DNA of 64,000 bases from BJGV01 sp964196335 (GTDB lineage: Bacteria > Pseudomonadota > Gammaproteobacteria > Burkholderiales > Nitrosomonadaceae): positions 558,001 through 622,000 of the forward strand of contig OZ250175.1 in NCBI GenBank assembly GCA_965238155.1, in the 5' to 3' direction. A program made the position numbers and the translations under genes. The notes beneath the pieces are model-generated. The model did no database searches. It was not told where the DNA came from and was given only the letters and a program-made list of their open reading frames with translations. The number at the start of each line of letters is the position of its first letter. Within the stretch, counting starts at the first letter, position 1. This document shows, piece by piece, positions 35,764-45,380 of this stretch.

Positions 35764-37662
35764 TTATTTTTGTAGGTCCAGGTTGCGCAGAAAGGACTCA
35801 AACATCAGTAAAGTCCACAGTGGCGCACTATAATCACGCCTCTCTGATTGATGCTGATCAAGCATTTCTTTCAGGAAAGATTGATTGAAGATCCCTGTAT
35901 TGGCTAATGTAGGCCCCATTAAAGCTTCGTATACTCTTTTACGTAACGGGCCACGAAACCAGTTAGCTAAGGGTACTGCAAATCCCATTTTATCTCGATA
36001 CAGGATGTCATCCGGAAGATAGCTCTCAAGTGATTTTTTGAAAATATATTTTCCCTCATGGCCATGAAGTTTCAACGATGGCGGAATACTGGATATCCAT
36101 TCGACTAATTTATGATCAAGTAACGGTACACGTACCTCTAACGAATGTGCCATACTAGCTCTGTCGACCTTAGTTAGAATATCTCCGACAAGATAAGTTT
36201 TCATATCCAGGTATTGAACTTGTGAGAGAGAATCCTCTACAGGGCATTTACCAGCATGGAAGCGCAAGACTTCAACTGCCTGGTATGATTGCAGGCTACG
36301 TTTAAATGAACTGCTGAATAAGTTTCTACGCATTTTATCTCCCATGATAGAAACTATATGGAAATAGCCTTCCACAGAATCACGAGAGAGTGATTCAAAT
36401 GTTGATTTTGCCCGTAAGAATTTAGGAGCCCAATCAGCTTTTGGATAGAGATTCCCCAATAAACTAAATAATGGTTTTCGTAGTCCGGGAGCCAGGACAG
36501 ATCTCAGTCGTTCTTCATTTAGATGCCAGCGATAACGGCGATAACCTGCTAAGTTTTCGTCACCCCCGTCTCCGGATAGTGCAACTGTTACACGTTTCTT
36601 TGCGAGCTCACATACCCGGTAGGTAGGCATAGCTGAACTGTCTGCAAATGGTTCATCGTAAAGAGAAGCTAACTTGTCAATTAGATCAAAATCATTTTTA
36701 TCTACCTGTTCTACATGGTGCTCAGTGTGATAGTGGTCAGCTACTTTTTGTGCGTGTTGTGATTCGTTAAATGCCGGATCACCAAAGGAAATAGAACATG
36801 TATTGACAGAATCTTTCATCAGACCAGCCATCATTGCAACAACAGCACTAGAATCAACCCCGCCTGAAAGAAAAGCACCCAAAGGCACTTCGGACATAAG
36901 GCGAATTTTTACTGCCTCTTGCAGACGAATAACCAGTTCTTCTTGTGCCTCCTGTTCACTGACGGAATACTCAGGAGAAAAAGGTACGTCCCAGTATTGA
37001 CTTGGATTCGGTAAGCGTTGGCCACGGTGTAGTGTCAGGCTGTGACCAGGCGAGAGCTTGAACGCTTGTTTAAATATAGTTTTTGGTTCAGGTACATAAC
37101 CAAAAGAGAAGTATTCTTCTATAGCATGGGGGTCCATTTCACGTGAAAGATTTGAGTGGGCAAGTAACCCTTTTAATTCAGAAGCAAAAATGAATGTACC
37201 ATCATCAAGAGATGCATAATAAAGGGGTTTTATTCCAAGACGGTCTCGAGACAGAAATAAGACTTCTTGATTTCGATCCCATAAACCAAAGGCGAACATT
37301 CCGCGAAAATGATCAACACAGTTCTCTCCCCATTCTTCCCAGCCGTGTACAATGACTTCAGTATCAGAATGGGTACGGAAAGTATGACCAAGTTCAGTAA
37401 GTTCTGCGGCAAGATCCTGGAAATTATAGATCTCCCCATTAAAAACCACTACTACACTACCATCTTCATTAAAGAGTGGTTGCTGTCCGTCAGAAACATC
37501 GATTATAGAAAGTCGGCGATGACCAAGGCCCAATCCGGGTTCTGTATATAGCTTTCCTTCATCTGGCCCACGATGGAATAAGGTTTGGTTCATATGACCA
37601 AGAAGTTTTCTGTCAATTTCACTTTTTCCACAGGTATCAAACAAACCGACGATTCCACACAT
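35764..37662 (-). CDS. Exosortase A system-associated amidotransferase 1 (AsnB-like)
   Basis: 632 residues; N-terminal class II glutaminase domain beginning MCGIVGLFD with the nucleophile Cys2, HRGPDEG and NGEIYNF loops, then an asparagine-synthase domain with AFLSGGVDSSAVVAM and LSGDGGDENLAGYRRY. All active-site motifs are intact, unlike the locus's other amidotransferases. Family members (TIGR03108-like) occur almost only in XrtA loci, usually beside stp2, as here. It probably amidates a uronic acid or transfers nitrogen to a repeat-unit sugar; the exact reaction is unproven. Confidence 0.9.
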   Translation of the reverse strand: MCGIVGLFDTCGKSEIDRKLLGHMNQTLFHRGPDEGKLYTEPGLGLGHRRLSIIDVSDGQQPLFNEDGSVVVVFNGEIYNFQDLAAELTELGHTFRTHSDTEVIVHGWEEWGENCVDHFRGMFAFGLWDRNQEVLFLSRDRLGIKPLYYASLDDGTFIFASELKGLLAHSNLSREMDPHAIEEYFSFGYVPEPKTIFKQAFKLSPGHSLTLHRGQRLPNPSQYWDVPFSPEYSVSEQEAQEELVIRLQEAVKIRLMSEVPLGAFLSGGVDSSAVVAMMAGLMKDSVNTCSISFGDPAFNESQHAQKVADHYHTEHHVEQVDKNDFDLIDKLASLYDEPFADSSAMPTYRVCELAKKRVTVALSGDGGDENLAGYRRYRWHLNEERLRSVLAPGLRKPLFSLLGNLYPKADWAPKFLRAKSTFESLSRDSVEGYFHIVSIMGDKMRRNLFSSSFKRSLQSYQAVEVLRFHAGKCPVEDSLSQVQYLDMKTYLVGDILTKVDRASMAHSLEVRVPLLDHKLVEWISSIPPSLKLHGHEGKYIFKKSLESYLPDDILYRDKMGFAVPLANWFRGPLRKRVYEALMGPTLANTGIFNQSFLKEMLDQHQSERRDYSAPLWTLLMFESFLRNLDLQK

Positions 37663-37691
37663 ACTTATTTCCTCATTTGGGTAACAATTTT

Positions 37692-38885
37692 TTATCGTAA
37701 GGCTTCGTCATAAACTTTAAGATAACTATTGGTCATAGCTTCCATACTGAACCTTGATTCAATTAGTTTCCTTGCTGATTTTCCATGAGTATCAAGCAGG
37801 CCAGAGTTTCTATAATAGGCAGATATTGCGTCAGCCATCGTTCCGGGTACACCAGGGGGGACAAGCTTGCCTGTGCATTCTTCTTCTTTCACTAATTCTG
37901 TATTCCCTCCAACCCTGGTTGCTACTACAGGCAAACCAGTCGACATAGCCTCCAGAATGGTATTTGAGATTCCTTCTCCAAGGGAGGGGAGTACAAATAA
38001 ATCCATAGTGCGCATTAATTCAGGAATATCGGAACGTTTTCCAGGAAGCCAGGCCTTGGCTTCAGCGCCGGCTTCACGTAACATTTCGATGCATTTATTT
38101 CGAGAGACACCTTCACCAACGATCAGAAGGCGTAAACGATTTTGTAGCGCAGGCTCCTTTTTTAGTAGCATTAGAAAGACTCTGACTAAATTTGGATAGT
38201 CTTTTACAGCGGCCATTCTTCCAACACTTCCTATAACAAATGAATATTCTGTAAAGAATCCTTCCGGGCCAATATTATTTTCCGGCCTTTTATTACGTGG
38301 GTAAAAAGTATAACTATCAACACCGTTATAAATCTGGTCAATACGGTTTGGTTTTACACCTATTGTATTGATTAGCCAGTTTTCAAGATCCTTACTTACA
38401 GCTATGAAGTGATCAATAACAGGACAGATTGTTCTTCTTAATAAATTGTATTTTAGGTTCTTTCCATAAAGATCAAAAATATCCCTGCCATGTTCTCCAT
38501 GTATTCGTGTCCTAATTCTTGCTGCAGCAGCAATTACTTGTCCCTCAATAGTTGCAAGATTTCTTGTATGTACTATGTCAGGGTTAAGTTCTTTCAGTGT
38601 TCTGAAAAGGTTTATATAAAGCTTAAAATCCCATCCTTCACGCTTATTTAATGCAATAATTTTTACATTCTTTCTGGTTATACGCTTACTGAAATCAGTA
38701 TAACCTTTCAGGCATATGATGGCATGTCGGTAGCGCTCTGAAGGGATATGATTGATTAAGTTTACGAGGCCGTTTTCTAAGCCACCAACATCTAAGTGAT
38801 GAATCACATGGACAATGAGAGGTGGTTCTTTAGTAATTTCCGGTGGTTCTGTCGGACTTTGTGCGGGGTTAGCGGCTCCTTGCAT
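37692..38885 (-). CDS. Glycosyltransferase, XrtA locus (Stp2-like, GT4)
   Basis: 397-residue GT-B glycosyltransferase. The N-terminal start IVHVIHHLDVGGLENGLVNL (about 24-43) and the C-terminal GT4 signature PSLGEGISNTILEAMSTGLP with GGNTELV match the TIGR03088 group, recalled as exosortase A-associated sugar transferase 2. ATG at 38885 has AAAGG upstream. In related loci the gene just upstream is xrtA; here the preceding gene is the other glycosyltransferase, separated by a 238-bp spacer. Confidence 0.88.
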   Translation of the reverse strand: MQGAANPAQSPTEPPEITKEPPLIVHVIHHLDVGGLENGLVNLINHIPSERYRHAIICLKGYTDFSKRITRKNVKIIALNKREGWDFKLYINLFRTLKELNPDIVHTRNLATIEGQVIAAAARIRTRIHGEHGRDIFDLYGKNLKYNLLRRTICPVIDHFIAVSKDLENWLINTIGVKPNRIDQIYNGVDSYTFYPRNKRPENNIGPEGFFTEYSFVIGSVGRMAAVKDYPNLVRVFLMLLKKEPALQNRLRLLIVGEGVSRNKCIEMLREAGAEAKAWLPGKRSDIPELMRTMDLFVLPSLGEGISNTILEAMSTGLPVVATRVGGNTELVKEEECTGKLVPPGVPGTMADAISAYYRNSGLLDTHGKSARKLIESRFSMEAMTNSYLKVYDEALR

Positions 38886-39123
38886 CTTTGAGGCCTTTTA
38901 TTATGATGGTCATCATATCTGGAAAACTATAGAAAGCTCATTCGGTTACATTTGGGTAAGAGGCAACAATAATTAACGTCACTTCATTGTAAGCGGCACC
39001 TGAGAGTTTAATATTAAATACTATAAATTGATCAGTTTTACTAAGGTTTTTATTATTCAATATCATAATCAATTATTTTCCAGATTCTTTATAAGATCAG
39101 CATGATTATGCCACTCTGTATCC
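38886..39123 (-). other. Empty exosortase A slot between the two glycosyltransferases
   Basis: In typical XrtA loci the exosortase gene (about 500 codons with its EpsI domain) lies between the Stp1- and Stp2-like glycosyltransferases. Here the interval is 238 bp. The only frame is 38938-39066 (42 codons; MILNNKNLSKTDQFIVFNIK, then SGAAYNEVTLIIVASYPNVTE in all but the last positions), which has no membrane segment or exosortase Cys/Arg/His motif. A 3' remnant of the EpsI domain is conceivable but unproven. Confidence 0.7.
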
Positions 39124-40377
39124 TTATGATATAGATAGATCCTGTATACTGTTAAGGCATTCTGTATCAGTAGTATTTGTCTCTTCCTGGAGTAGTAATT
39201 TATCAACCTGATTCAGAATTTTTCCCCAGCTGTAATCCTCCAGAATACGGGTTCTTGCGGCATTACCTACTTTCATATCTGGCCCGTCTTTAATCTGAGT
39301 AACAACACGATCAGCAAAATTTTGTTCGTCATCTTCTATAAATAATTCCTGACTGTGAAGAGCCCGGATACCCTCTGCTGCCTGGGGAGATGCGATTACA
39401 GTTCTCGCCATTGCCATTGCTTCAAGTACTTTGTTTTGTATACCGCGCGCAATACGCAATGGAACTACTATTAAGGTTGCATGAGCAATGTAGGGCCTGA
39501 TATCTTCAACTGATCCGGTTACCGTAACCCCGGGTAAAGAAGAGAGTGCTGTGACCTTGCCAGATGGCCTGCTACCTACAATATAAAATTCAATTGATGG
39601 GAGTTGAGCACGAATCAGGGTGAAAATGCTGTGAGTAAACCATTCAACTGCATCAATGTTGGCCCAGTAATCCATTGCTCCAGTGAAGACTAATGTATCT
39701 GTATTACTTTGGTATGGACTGGTATTGGCTTTTTCCGGCGAGAAATATTCTGCATTGACACCATTATTAAAGTAGGTGACTTTTGCTGCTGTTTCAGGCG
39801 CAAGCTTTTTGAAAAATTCTGATTCTGTTTCAGAAACAAAAGTTGAGGCATCAAAGGCTCTAGCTATTTTCCTTTCATATTCTAATAGAAGTCTTGATTC
39901 TCTCTGGCAGAGCCAGCTTAGTGGCCAGGGTCTTGTCTTTGAGTATTGTTTCCATTTATCTGAGTCAACGTCAACAAAGTCAATTACACAATGAGTCGAA
40001 TAGGGCTCTTTTACATACTGTGCCATAGCTGAGGAGAACACCAAAATATTTTTAATATTTCGTGTATCCAGTATATTATTTACCCATTTTTGTAAAACTT
40101 CATCCCGGTAATAAGGTAAGGTTAAAGGTTGGTTGGTAACCATACCTGAGAGACTACGCATACGGGAAATTTGTGGATGAAGTTTTACAAAACAGGTTTC
40201 GCTACAGATCTCTTTAAGTTTTTCAACATACTCCCAGTCTCTCTCATCATCTATGAAGGTTCCCAGATGAATTCTATGGTTCTGACTTAAGTGCCTGAGT
40301 ATGTGGTAGGAACGTATCTTGTCTCCTTTATTAGGCGGGTATGGAATTCGGTGAACGAGATATAAGAGTTCCTGCAT
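39124..40377 (-). CDS. Glycosyltransferase, XrtA locus (Stp1-like, GT4)
   Basis: 417-residue glycosyltransferase starting LLYLVHRIPYPPNKGDKIRS (about 4-23), the characteristic opening of TIGR03087-like sugar transferases of PEP-CTERM/EpsH1 loci. The C-terminal half has a PSIEFYIVGSRPSG Rossmann strand and a donor-site region VLEAMAMARTVIASPQAAEGI. The start follows the FemAB-like gene by 4 bp. It belongs to the operon running from the chain-length and kinase genes through deacetylase and FemAB. Confidence 0.9.
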   Translation of the reverse strand: MQELLYLVHRIPYPPNKGDKIRSYHILRHLSQNHRIHLGTFIDDERDWEYVEKLKEICSETCFVKLHPQISRMRSLSGMVTNQPLTLPYYRDEVLQKWVNNILDTRNIKNILVFSSAMAQYVKEPYSTHCVIDFVDVDSDKWKQYSKTRPWPLSWLCQRESRLLLEYERKIARAFDASTFVSETESEFFKKLAPETAAKVTYFNNGVNAEYFSPEKANTSPYQSNTDTLVFTGAMDYWANIDAVEWFTHSIFTLIRAQLPSIEFYIVGSRPSGKVTALSSLPGVTVTGSVEDIRPYIAHATLIVVPLRIARGIQNKVLEAMAMARTVIASPQAAEGIRALHSQELFIEDDEQNFADRVVTQIKDGPDMKVGNAARTRILEDYSWGKILNQVDKLLLQEETNTTDTECLNSIQDLSIS

Positions 40378-40381
40378 TTGT

Positions 40382-41464
40382 CTAACCCAGGCTTCTTACA
40401 ATATGTGGTCCAATGAGATTTGCTACGACAAGAGGTAGCTTTTGCCAGGTCTTAATAAAGATCTGATATTTGGGATTAAGTGGATTATGATCTGGTATCT
40501 TATCAGATTGATGAAGTTGGTATTCGTAATGGAGTTGCTGTGGTTCAAATCCCCAGTTTTTCTTGAAATCAAAAGATCCGGTATCGCGTTTACTACGTCC
40601 AAAATCGAAGATTTTATATTCTCTCTCACAGGCACGTCGCATAAGTTCCCAGTACATGAAATCGTTACCTGCTAAATTTCGTGCTTCATTTGTACCACCA
40701 CCATAATATGGCAATACCTCATCACGAAAATAAAAACTCATTACACTACTTATAGTACGTCCGTCCTTAGTGATAGTCAGAAGTTCACAATCATCAGGAA
40801 AAACTTGTTTGAGTACACGAAAGTATTTTCTCGAAAACACCGGTGTACCAAGACGGTGTACACTTGTCGAATAGGCAGTAAAAAACCGTTCGGTATCCTG
40901 ATCTATGACGCTTTGTAGTCCTGCTTTTATTCCTTTACGCACCATTGCACGTTGTTTTCTAGGGATAGCTTGCATATTTAGCTCTGTTTCAGAATGTATC
41001 TCTTTGCGAAAGGTTACATACAGATCCTTAGTCGGCCAATCTTGATGTCGCGCCCGAATATTTCTGTATTCAAGATAGTCAACTCCTAGCTGTGAAGCAA
41101 GCGTCTGTGCAGCCTGATCAAGTGCTGTCCTTGCCTGTTCAGAAGTTGCAGCGATACCACCGTAGACACAGAACGGCAGGGAACTCAGGGAGTGGCCAAA
41201 AAGATAACTGTTGATTTCAGCTAAGGGTAATACACCTTGAATAGTTCCTTTTAAAGTAACGTAAAGGAAATAAGTTTTATGTCCCAGTGCATGATTAATA
41301 ACCCTTTGCCAACCTGCACGGTGGAAGAAGGTGGCGTCCGGACAGGATAATACAAATTCATCCCATTTTTGTACATTCTCAGTTTGCAGCTGATGGACAG
41401 ATAATTCAGTAGTTTGAGAAATATCCTGGTTTCGATTATCAGGGCTATCAGAGATTGAACTCAT
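40382..41464 (-). CDS. FemAB-like GNAT-fold protein, XrtA system-associated
   Basis: 360 residues of a FemAB/GNAT-fold transferase (TIGR03019-like). Conserved elements: FFHRAGWQRVINHALGHKTY near residue 44, LPFCVYGGIAATSEQ, KQRAMVRKGIKAGL, and the C-terminal VLPYYGGGTNEARNLAGNDF with MRRACEREYKIFDFGRSK. FemAB relatives add amino acids to peptidoglycan precursors; in XrtA loci the substrate is unknown. It starts 5 bp after the deacetylase stop. Confidence 0.88.
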   Translation of the reverse strand: MSSISDSPDNRNQDISQTTELSVHQLQTENVQKWDEFVLSCPDATFFHRAGWQRVINHALGHKTYFLYVTLKGTIQGVLPLAEINSYLFGHSLSSLPFCVYGGIAATSEQARTALDQAAQTLASQLGVDYLEYRNIRARHQDWPTKDLYVTFRKEIHSETELNMQAIPRKQRAMVRKGIKAGLQSVIDQDTERFFTAYSTSVHRLGTPVFSRKYFRVLKQVFPDDCELLTITKDGRTISSVMSFYFRDEVLPYYGGGTNEARNLAGNDFMYWELMRRACEREYKIFDFGRSKRDTGSFDFKKNWGFEPQQLHYEYQLHQSDKIPDHNPLNPKYQIFIKTWQKLPLVVANLIGPHIVRSLG

Positions 41465-41469
41465 TCGCC

Positions 41470-42312
41470 TTATTCCAGAAAGATCCGGTCCATTCGATCC
41501 CAGCTGAAGTCTCTAGTGAGAGATTTGACCCGTTTTTCCATATGACGAAGATTGAAATAATGGCGAAACCTTGTCTTAGCATTAATACCTTTCTGACGGG
41601 GTTGCTCATAGTCAATTTCCCAGGGGTGGAAATAGAAGATTGCAGAATGTTTTTCCAGATGATTGATTCTTTGTAGAAGCCAATGTGAAAAAGCATACGG
41701 CCAGAGTCTGAAATAACCGCCGCCGCCAGCAGGGATATTTCTTTTAAATAGGCGCGCTGTAGTTATAGGTAGTTCCAGTAGTCCGTTATTATTTTTTGGA
41801 TAAAATGCAAAACGGGGTGCATCCGGCATTCCATAATGATCATGCTGGATAGGATAGATGCTCGAACTGTAGCGGTACCCGGCTTCTTCAAGTAAGTCCA
41901 GCGCCCATAGAGTATTACTACCTATGGAAAAACTTGGTGCACGGTAACCAATTACCTTCTGGCCACTAATATCTTCAAGCAGAGCCTTGCTCCGGACAAT
42001 GTCATCAAGAAATTCCTGTGGTTCCTGATCAGAAACGCGTTGATGAGCCCACCCATGACTGGCAAGCTCATGACCATTAGATACGATGCGCCTTACCATA
42101 GCGGGATAACGCTCAGCAACCCAGCCCAGAGTAAAAAAAGTCGCTTTAGTTTGTTCTTCATCAAGCAGGGCGAGGATACGGTCAATATTTTTTTCTACAC
42201 GACATGGTATAGATTCCCAGGATTCTCTTGGAATGTGTGCAGCAAAGGCTGAGACCTGAAAGTAATCCTCTACGTCAATAGTCATTGCGTTACGTATAGG
42301 TGTCAAGCCCAT
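41470..42312 (-). CDS. Polysaccharide deacetylase with DUF3473 (PEP-CTERM locus subfamily)
   Basis: 280 residues with a NodB domain: NAMTIDVEDYFQVSAF (Asp-Val-Glu-Asp metal/catalytic motif), FFTLGWVAERYP, ELASHGWAHQ and GYRAPSFSI, followed by the DUF3473 C-terminal part with PAGGGGYFRLWPY and FYFHPWEID. TIGR03006-like proteins of this layout occur in XrtA loci, where they presumably N-deacetylate the exported polysaccharide. It lacks a signal peptide, as usual for the subfamily. Gene order ATPase-deacetylase-FemAB is the standard one. Confidence 0.92.
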   Translation of the reverse strand: MGLTPIRNAMTIDVEDYFQVSAFAAHIPRESWESIPCRVEKNIDRILALLDEEQTKATFFTLGWVAERYPAMVRRIVSNGHELASHGWAHQRVSDQEPQEFLDDIVRSKALLEDISGQKVIGYRAPSFSIGSNTLWALDLLEEAGYRYSSSIYPIQHDHYGMPDAPRFAFYPKNNNGLLELPITTARLFKRNIPAGGGGYFRLWPYAFSHWLLQRINHLEKHSAIFYFHPWEIDYEQPRQKGINAKTRFRHYFNLRHMEKRVKSLTRDFSWDRMDRIFLE

Positions 42313-42448
42313 TTGTCATTCCCTAATTGGTGTAAACATGATCATCGGCTCTAATTGGCCAATTCTTTAATCATAAAATCGCCTCAGTTTTGCCATTACA
42401 TTGCCTGGATAAGTATGTGCAATGCAGATTATGTTATTAATGAACTGG

Positions 42449-43498
42449 CTACTTAGCGCGGGAATCCGCATTAAATTTTATTGGTCCCGGTTTTCTTTTC
42501 AGGAATTTTTTTTTTACTTTAGATGAAGAGAGTACTTTTTTAAGTAAATCCAGTACTGAGGAGATAGAGCTTTCCATCTTGATAAGCCGGTCATCCATTT
42601 TTCTGAGTTCAGGGGCACTTTCTACTTTACCTGCATTAGTTGTAACTTCTGATACCTCAGGCATTTTTGTTTCGACAATGGGCATATCGTATTCTTGCTG
42701 AATATCACGAATGACATCATTAATTTCTGTGGCGCCAAGTTCATGTATTTCTTCGAGACAACCCATTAAAAGCACTCGCTCACAAAGGGTATTAATCTTA
42801 CGTGGGATTCCGCCAGTATAGTCGTAGATTGCAGTAAAGGTATCTTCACTGAAGGAAGGATCATTGTTCCAGCCGGCAGTACTTAGCCGATGTTTAATAT
42901 AGGACTTTGTTTCAGCGGGGTTCATCGGTCCCAGATGATAGGTAGCGGCAACTCTTTGTCGCAGCTGTTGCATATCTTCACCAAGTAAAATTTTTCTGAA
43001 TTCGGGCTGCCCCAGCAAAAATGTTTGTAACAAAGGTTTTTTGTCTGTTTGATAGTTGGACAACATTCTCAGTTCTTCTACTGTGTGGGAAGAAAGGTTC
43101 TGAGCTTCGTCTACAACTAGCAGCGCACGTTTTCCATTCTGATCACATTGATGAAGGAATTTTTCTATCCCAATCAGTAAAGAGGCTTTTGAAAGACCCT
43201 CATACTCCAGACCAAAAGCAGCAGATACTATTCTCAATGTATCATCTGAATTAAGGCTTGTATTAGCAATTTGTGCGGCTACGATTTTGTCAGACTCCAT
43301 CTTTTTGAAAAGATTTCGTACCAGAGTAGTTTTTCCTGCACCAACTTCACCGGTAATAATAATGAAGCCTTCTTCTTGTGCCATTCCATATTCAAGGTAG
43401 GCCATAGCACGCTTGTGGCCGGCGCTACCAAAAAAGAAATCCGGATCAGGATTCAGTTGAAATGGCTTCGCGCTCAGATGATAGTATTCTGTGTACAT
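42449..43498 (-). CDS. ExeA/GspA-like ATPase, XrtA system-associated
   Basis: 349 residues. Opening MYTEYYHLSAKPFQLNPDP, Walker A GEVGAGKTT (about 44-52), Walker B LLVVDEAQNLS and TFLLGQPEFRKIL define the AAA ATPase (TIGR03015-like), related to ExeA/GspA secretion ATPases. The C-terminal part is a charged linker ending in a Lys-rich tail. I chose ATG at 43498, one base after the beta-barrel pseudogene stop, rather than the in-frame start at 43513, because the family begins with MYxxYY. Next to the beta-barrel and kinase genes it probably assists export complex assembly. Confidence 0.9.
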   Translation of the reverse strand: MYTEYYHLSAKPFQLNPDPDFFFGSAGHKRAMAYLEYGMAQEEGFIIITGEVGAGKTTLVRNLFKKMESDKIVAAQIANTSLNSDDTLRIVSAAFGLEYEGLSKASLLIGIEKFLHQCDQNGKRALLVVDEAQNLSSHTVEELRMLSNYQTDKKPLLQTFLLGQPEFRKILLGEDMQQLRQRVAATYHLGPMNPAETKSYIKHRLSTAGWNNDPSFSEDTFTAIYDYTGGIPRKINTLCERVLLMGCLEEIHELGATEINDVIRDIQQEYDMPIVETKMPEVSEVTTNAGKVESAPELRKMDDRLIKMESSISSVLDLLKKVLSSSKVKKKFLKRKPGPIKFNADSRAK

Positions 43499-43499
43499 A

Positions 43500-45102
43500 T
43501 TAGAATCTCGCACTTAATGCTGCTGTAAATCTATTCTCTATAAATTCAGGAGCGAGAACACTGTCAGACGTGCGTTCCCTTCGACGATAGCTGAGTAAGG
43601 CAAAAATATTTTCTGTAAGTTTCCTTGAAACACTAAGCCTATATGCTTTGATCTGGTCTCTTCTATTAAGCACAGGAAAAAAGAGTCGATTAAAAAGGAA
43701 ACTGGCGTTGACACGGGTGCGAGGTGAGATCTGATGACTCCAAAAGGCATTGAATCCATTTTGTGTTACATTTGCAAGTGAAGCACCTCCTCCAAGCAGA
43801 ATATCTAATAGTGGGCTGTCTAGTGGCCTGCGTGTTGTATGAAATACCCTGACTAAGACGGTATTTTTTGCAGTGTTAAGGGCAACGGATGATTCAAAGT
43901 TTTTCTGAAGGAAAAACCGGTTGGTGAGTTGAGCTGAAGCAAATGCAAGATTAGGAGGAAGTCCAAGTTCTAAAATAAGAAGTTGGACAAGTTGTGTGAT
44001 TTCTGCAGGATCAGTTCCTGGTGGTGCTTGTCCTGTAAAAAGATTAGTCAGAACAGTTATTGTGTTACCGGTTGCATCAATATTTAATGTGTTAAATACA
44101 CTGTTGATACTTTCTTTATATTGAGCATTTATCGCAAATAATCGGGTGCGGTGGCTTGCGTCACCAAAATACGTATCACCGAAGAATCTTTGTCCGGCAG
44201 ATGCCTCTATACTTGTTCTTGGTGTTGGAGTCCAAATAAAACCTGCTGACCATCTGGACACCCTTTGGTTTATTTACAGAGCCGCCACCAAAAGTATTAT
44301 TTTCGTAGCCCCCGGTTCCGGTTATTCCAAATCTTCGGTTTATATTATAACGGGCACTGGCTATTCCGGTTTCTATTCTGACATCATCATTCCTTAGGTC
44401 AAATGCAATATCCTGCCTGGTATAGTTAAGCCCCCATTGTAAAATTTGGAAGGCAGGGCCGCTTAGGATTGAACCAGTATAAGAATTGGCCTGACTGTTA
44501 AAGAATGAAGTGGATATATCTGAATCTGTCATAATTCGAGCATAGCGTATTTCAGAAGTTGCTACATCCCCAAATCTCCTGCGTATATAAGGGCCAGCAC
44601 TATATTGTCTTATGCTTTGCAGGTTACCTGTAAAATTAGCATCATCTCCCTGTGGGCGAAGTAAGGATCTGTTTATTTGTTGTATTCTGGCATTTCCGTC
44701 AAAAAATAAGAAATTGTCCAATACTTCAAAAGTATTTTTTGCATTTAGGTTATGCAGGGACCGATTCCGGTCAGGTGTATTCCGGTAGATGACATTAATT
44801 AATCTGTAATTAATGTCACTTTGAATCCGGCGTGAATTGTATTTTGTGTGTATCCAGGGAACGAGCCTGGTAACGAAGTCAGCTTTTTTGTTCGGGCCTT
44901 TAGGAACCAGACTTACGTTATCAGTAAAGATCAGCTCGGTATGCATACTGGGGACGATCAGGAGCTCACCGGCATCAGAGTCAGATGGTAGGGACAACAG
45001 TATAGCTGTCGTAGCAGAGTATATAGCTAAGAATAATAAAGTTCTATAGTTGCAGCTACTTTCAGTATTGTGCGTAGGTGACATACAAATCATTATCAGC
45101 AA
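43500..45102 (-). pseudogene. PEP-CTERM-associated outer-membrane beta-barrel protein, frameshifted
   Basis: TIGR03016-like barrel predicted to export or anchor the polysaccharide. The first frame (from 45102) has a signal-like segment near residues 20-40 (LLFLAIYSATTAILLSLP), beta strands and FGITGTGGYENNTFGG; the second frame (GTG 44261 onward) continues WSAGFIWTPTPRTSIEAS and ends LSARF. They overlap near 44255-44264, where a 1-base change or 2-base deletion joins ...NKPKG to WSAGF; restored length about 534 codons. Start codons (45102, 45093, 45084) lie within a duplicated copy of the kinase gene's 3' end. Confidence 0.82.
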
Positions 45103-45380
45103 ATGATCTTGCTTTGTTAAAAATTTAAATTATATAACGATTTTGCAAGATTCTGTCTTCCTGAGAGTCCCCCTAACGGTTTGTTACGTTGTTATTTTTT
45201 CGGCTTCTACTTTTTTAGTATTGTTAATAGGCGGCATACAAGTCTTTATCAGCGAATGATCTTGCTTTGTTATATACTAAATTTACTACTTCACAAGATT
45301 CAATCTGCCTGAGAGTTTCCCTAACAGTTTGGTGTGTTGTTTTCTCAGCCTCTACTACTAAGACAATTTGCCCCATTTGG
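45075..45380 (-). repeat. Diverged 153-bp tandem duplication of the tyrosine-kinase 3' end
   Basis: The segment around 45082-45227 matches 45235-45380 at an offset of 153 bp (for example CATACAA...ATGATCTTGCTTTGTTA and the block around CCTGAGAGT..CCCTAAC). The right copy encodes the kinase C-terminus (DKDLYAAY); the left copy reads DNDLYVTY in the matching frame and then runs into the barrel gene's start region. The left copy has in-frame stops, so it no longer encodes kinase sequence. The exact ends are blurred by divergence. Confidence 0.8.

Noticed and set aside
38938..39066. 42-codon frame as a functional small protein
   Set aside because: No ribosome-binding site or conserved feature; treated as a possible remnant of the missing exosortase gene only.
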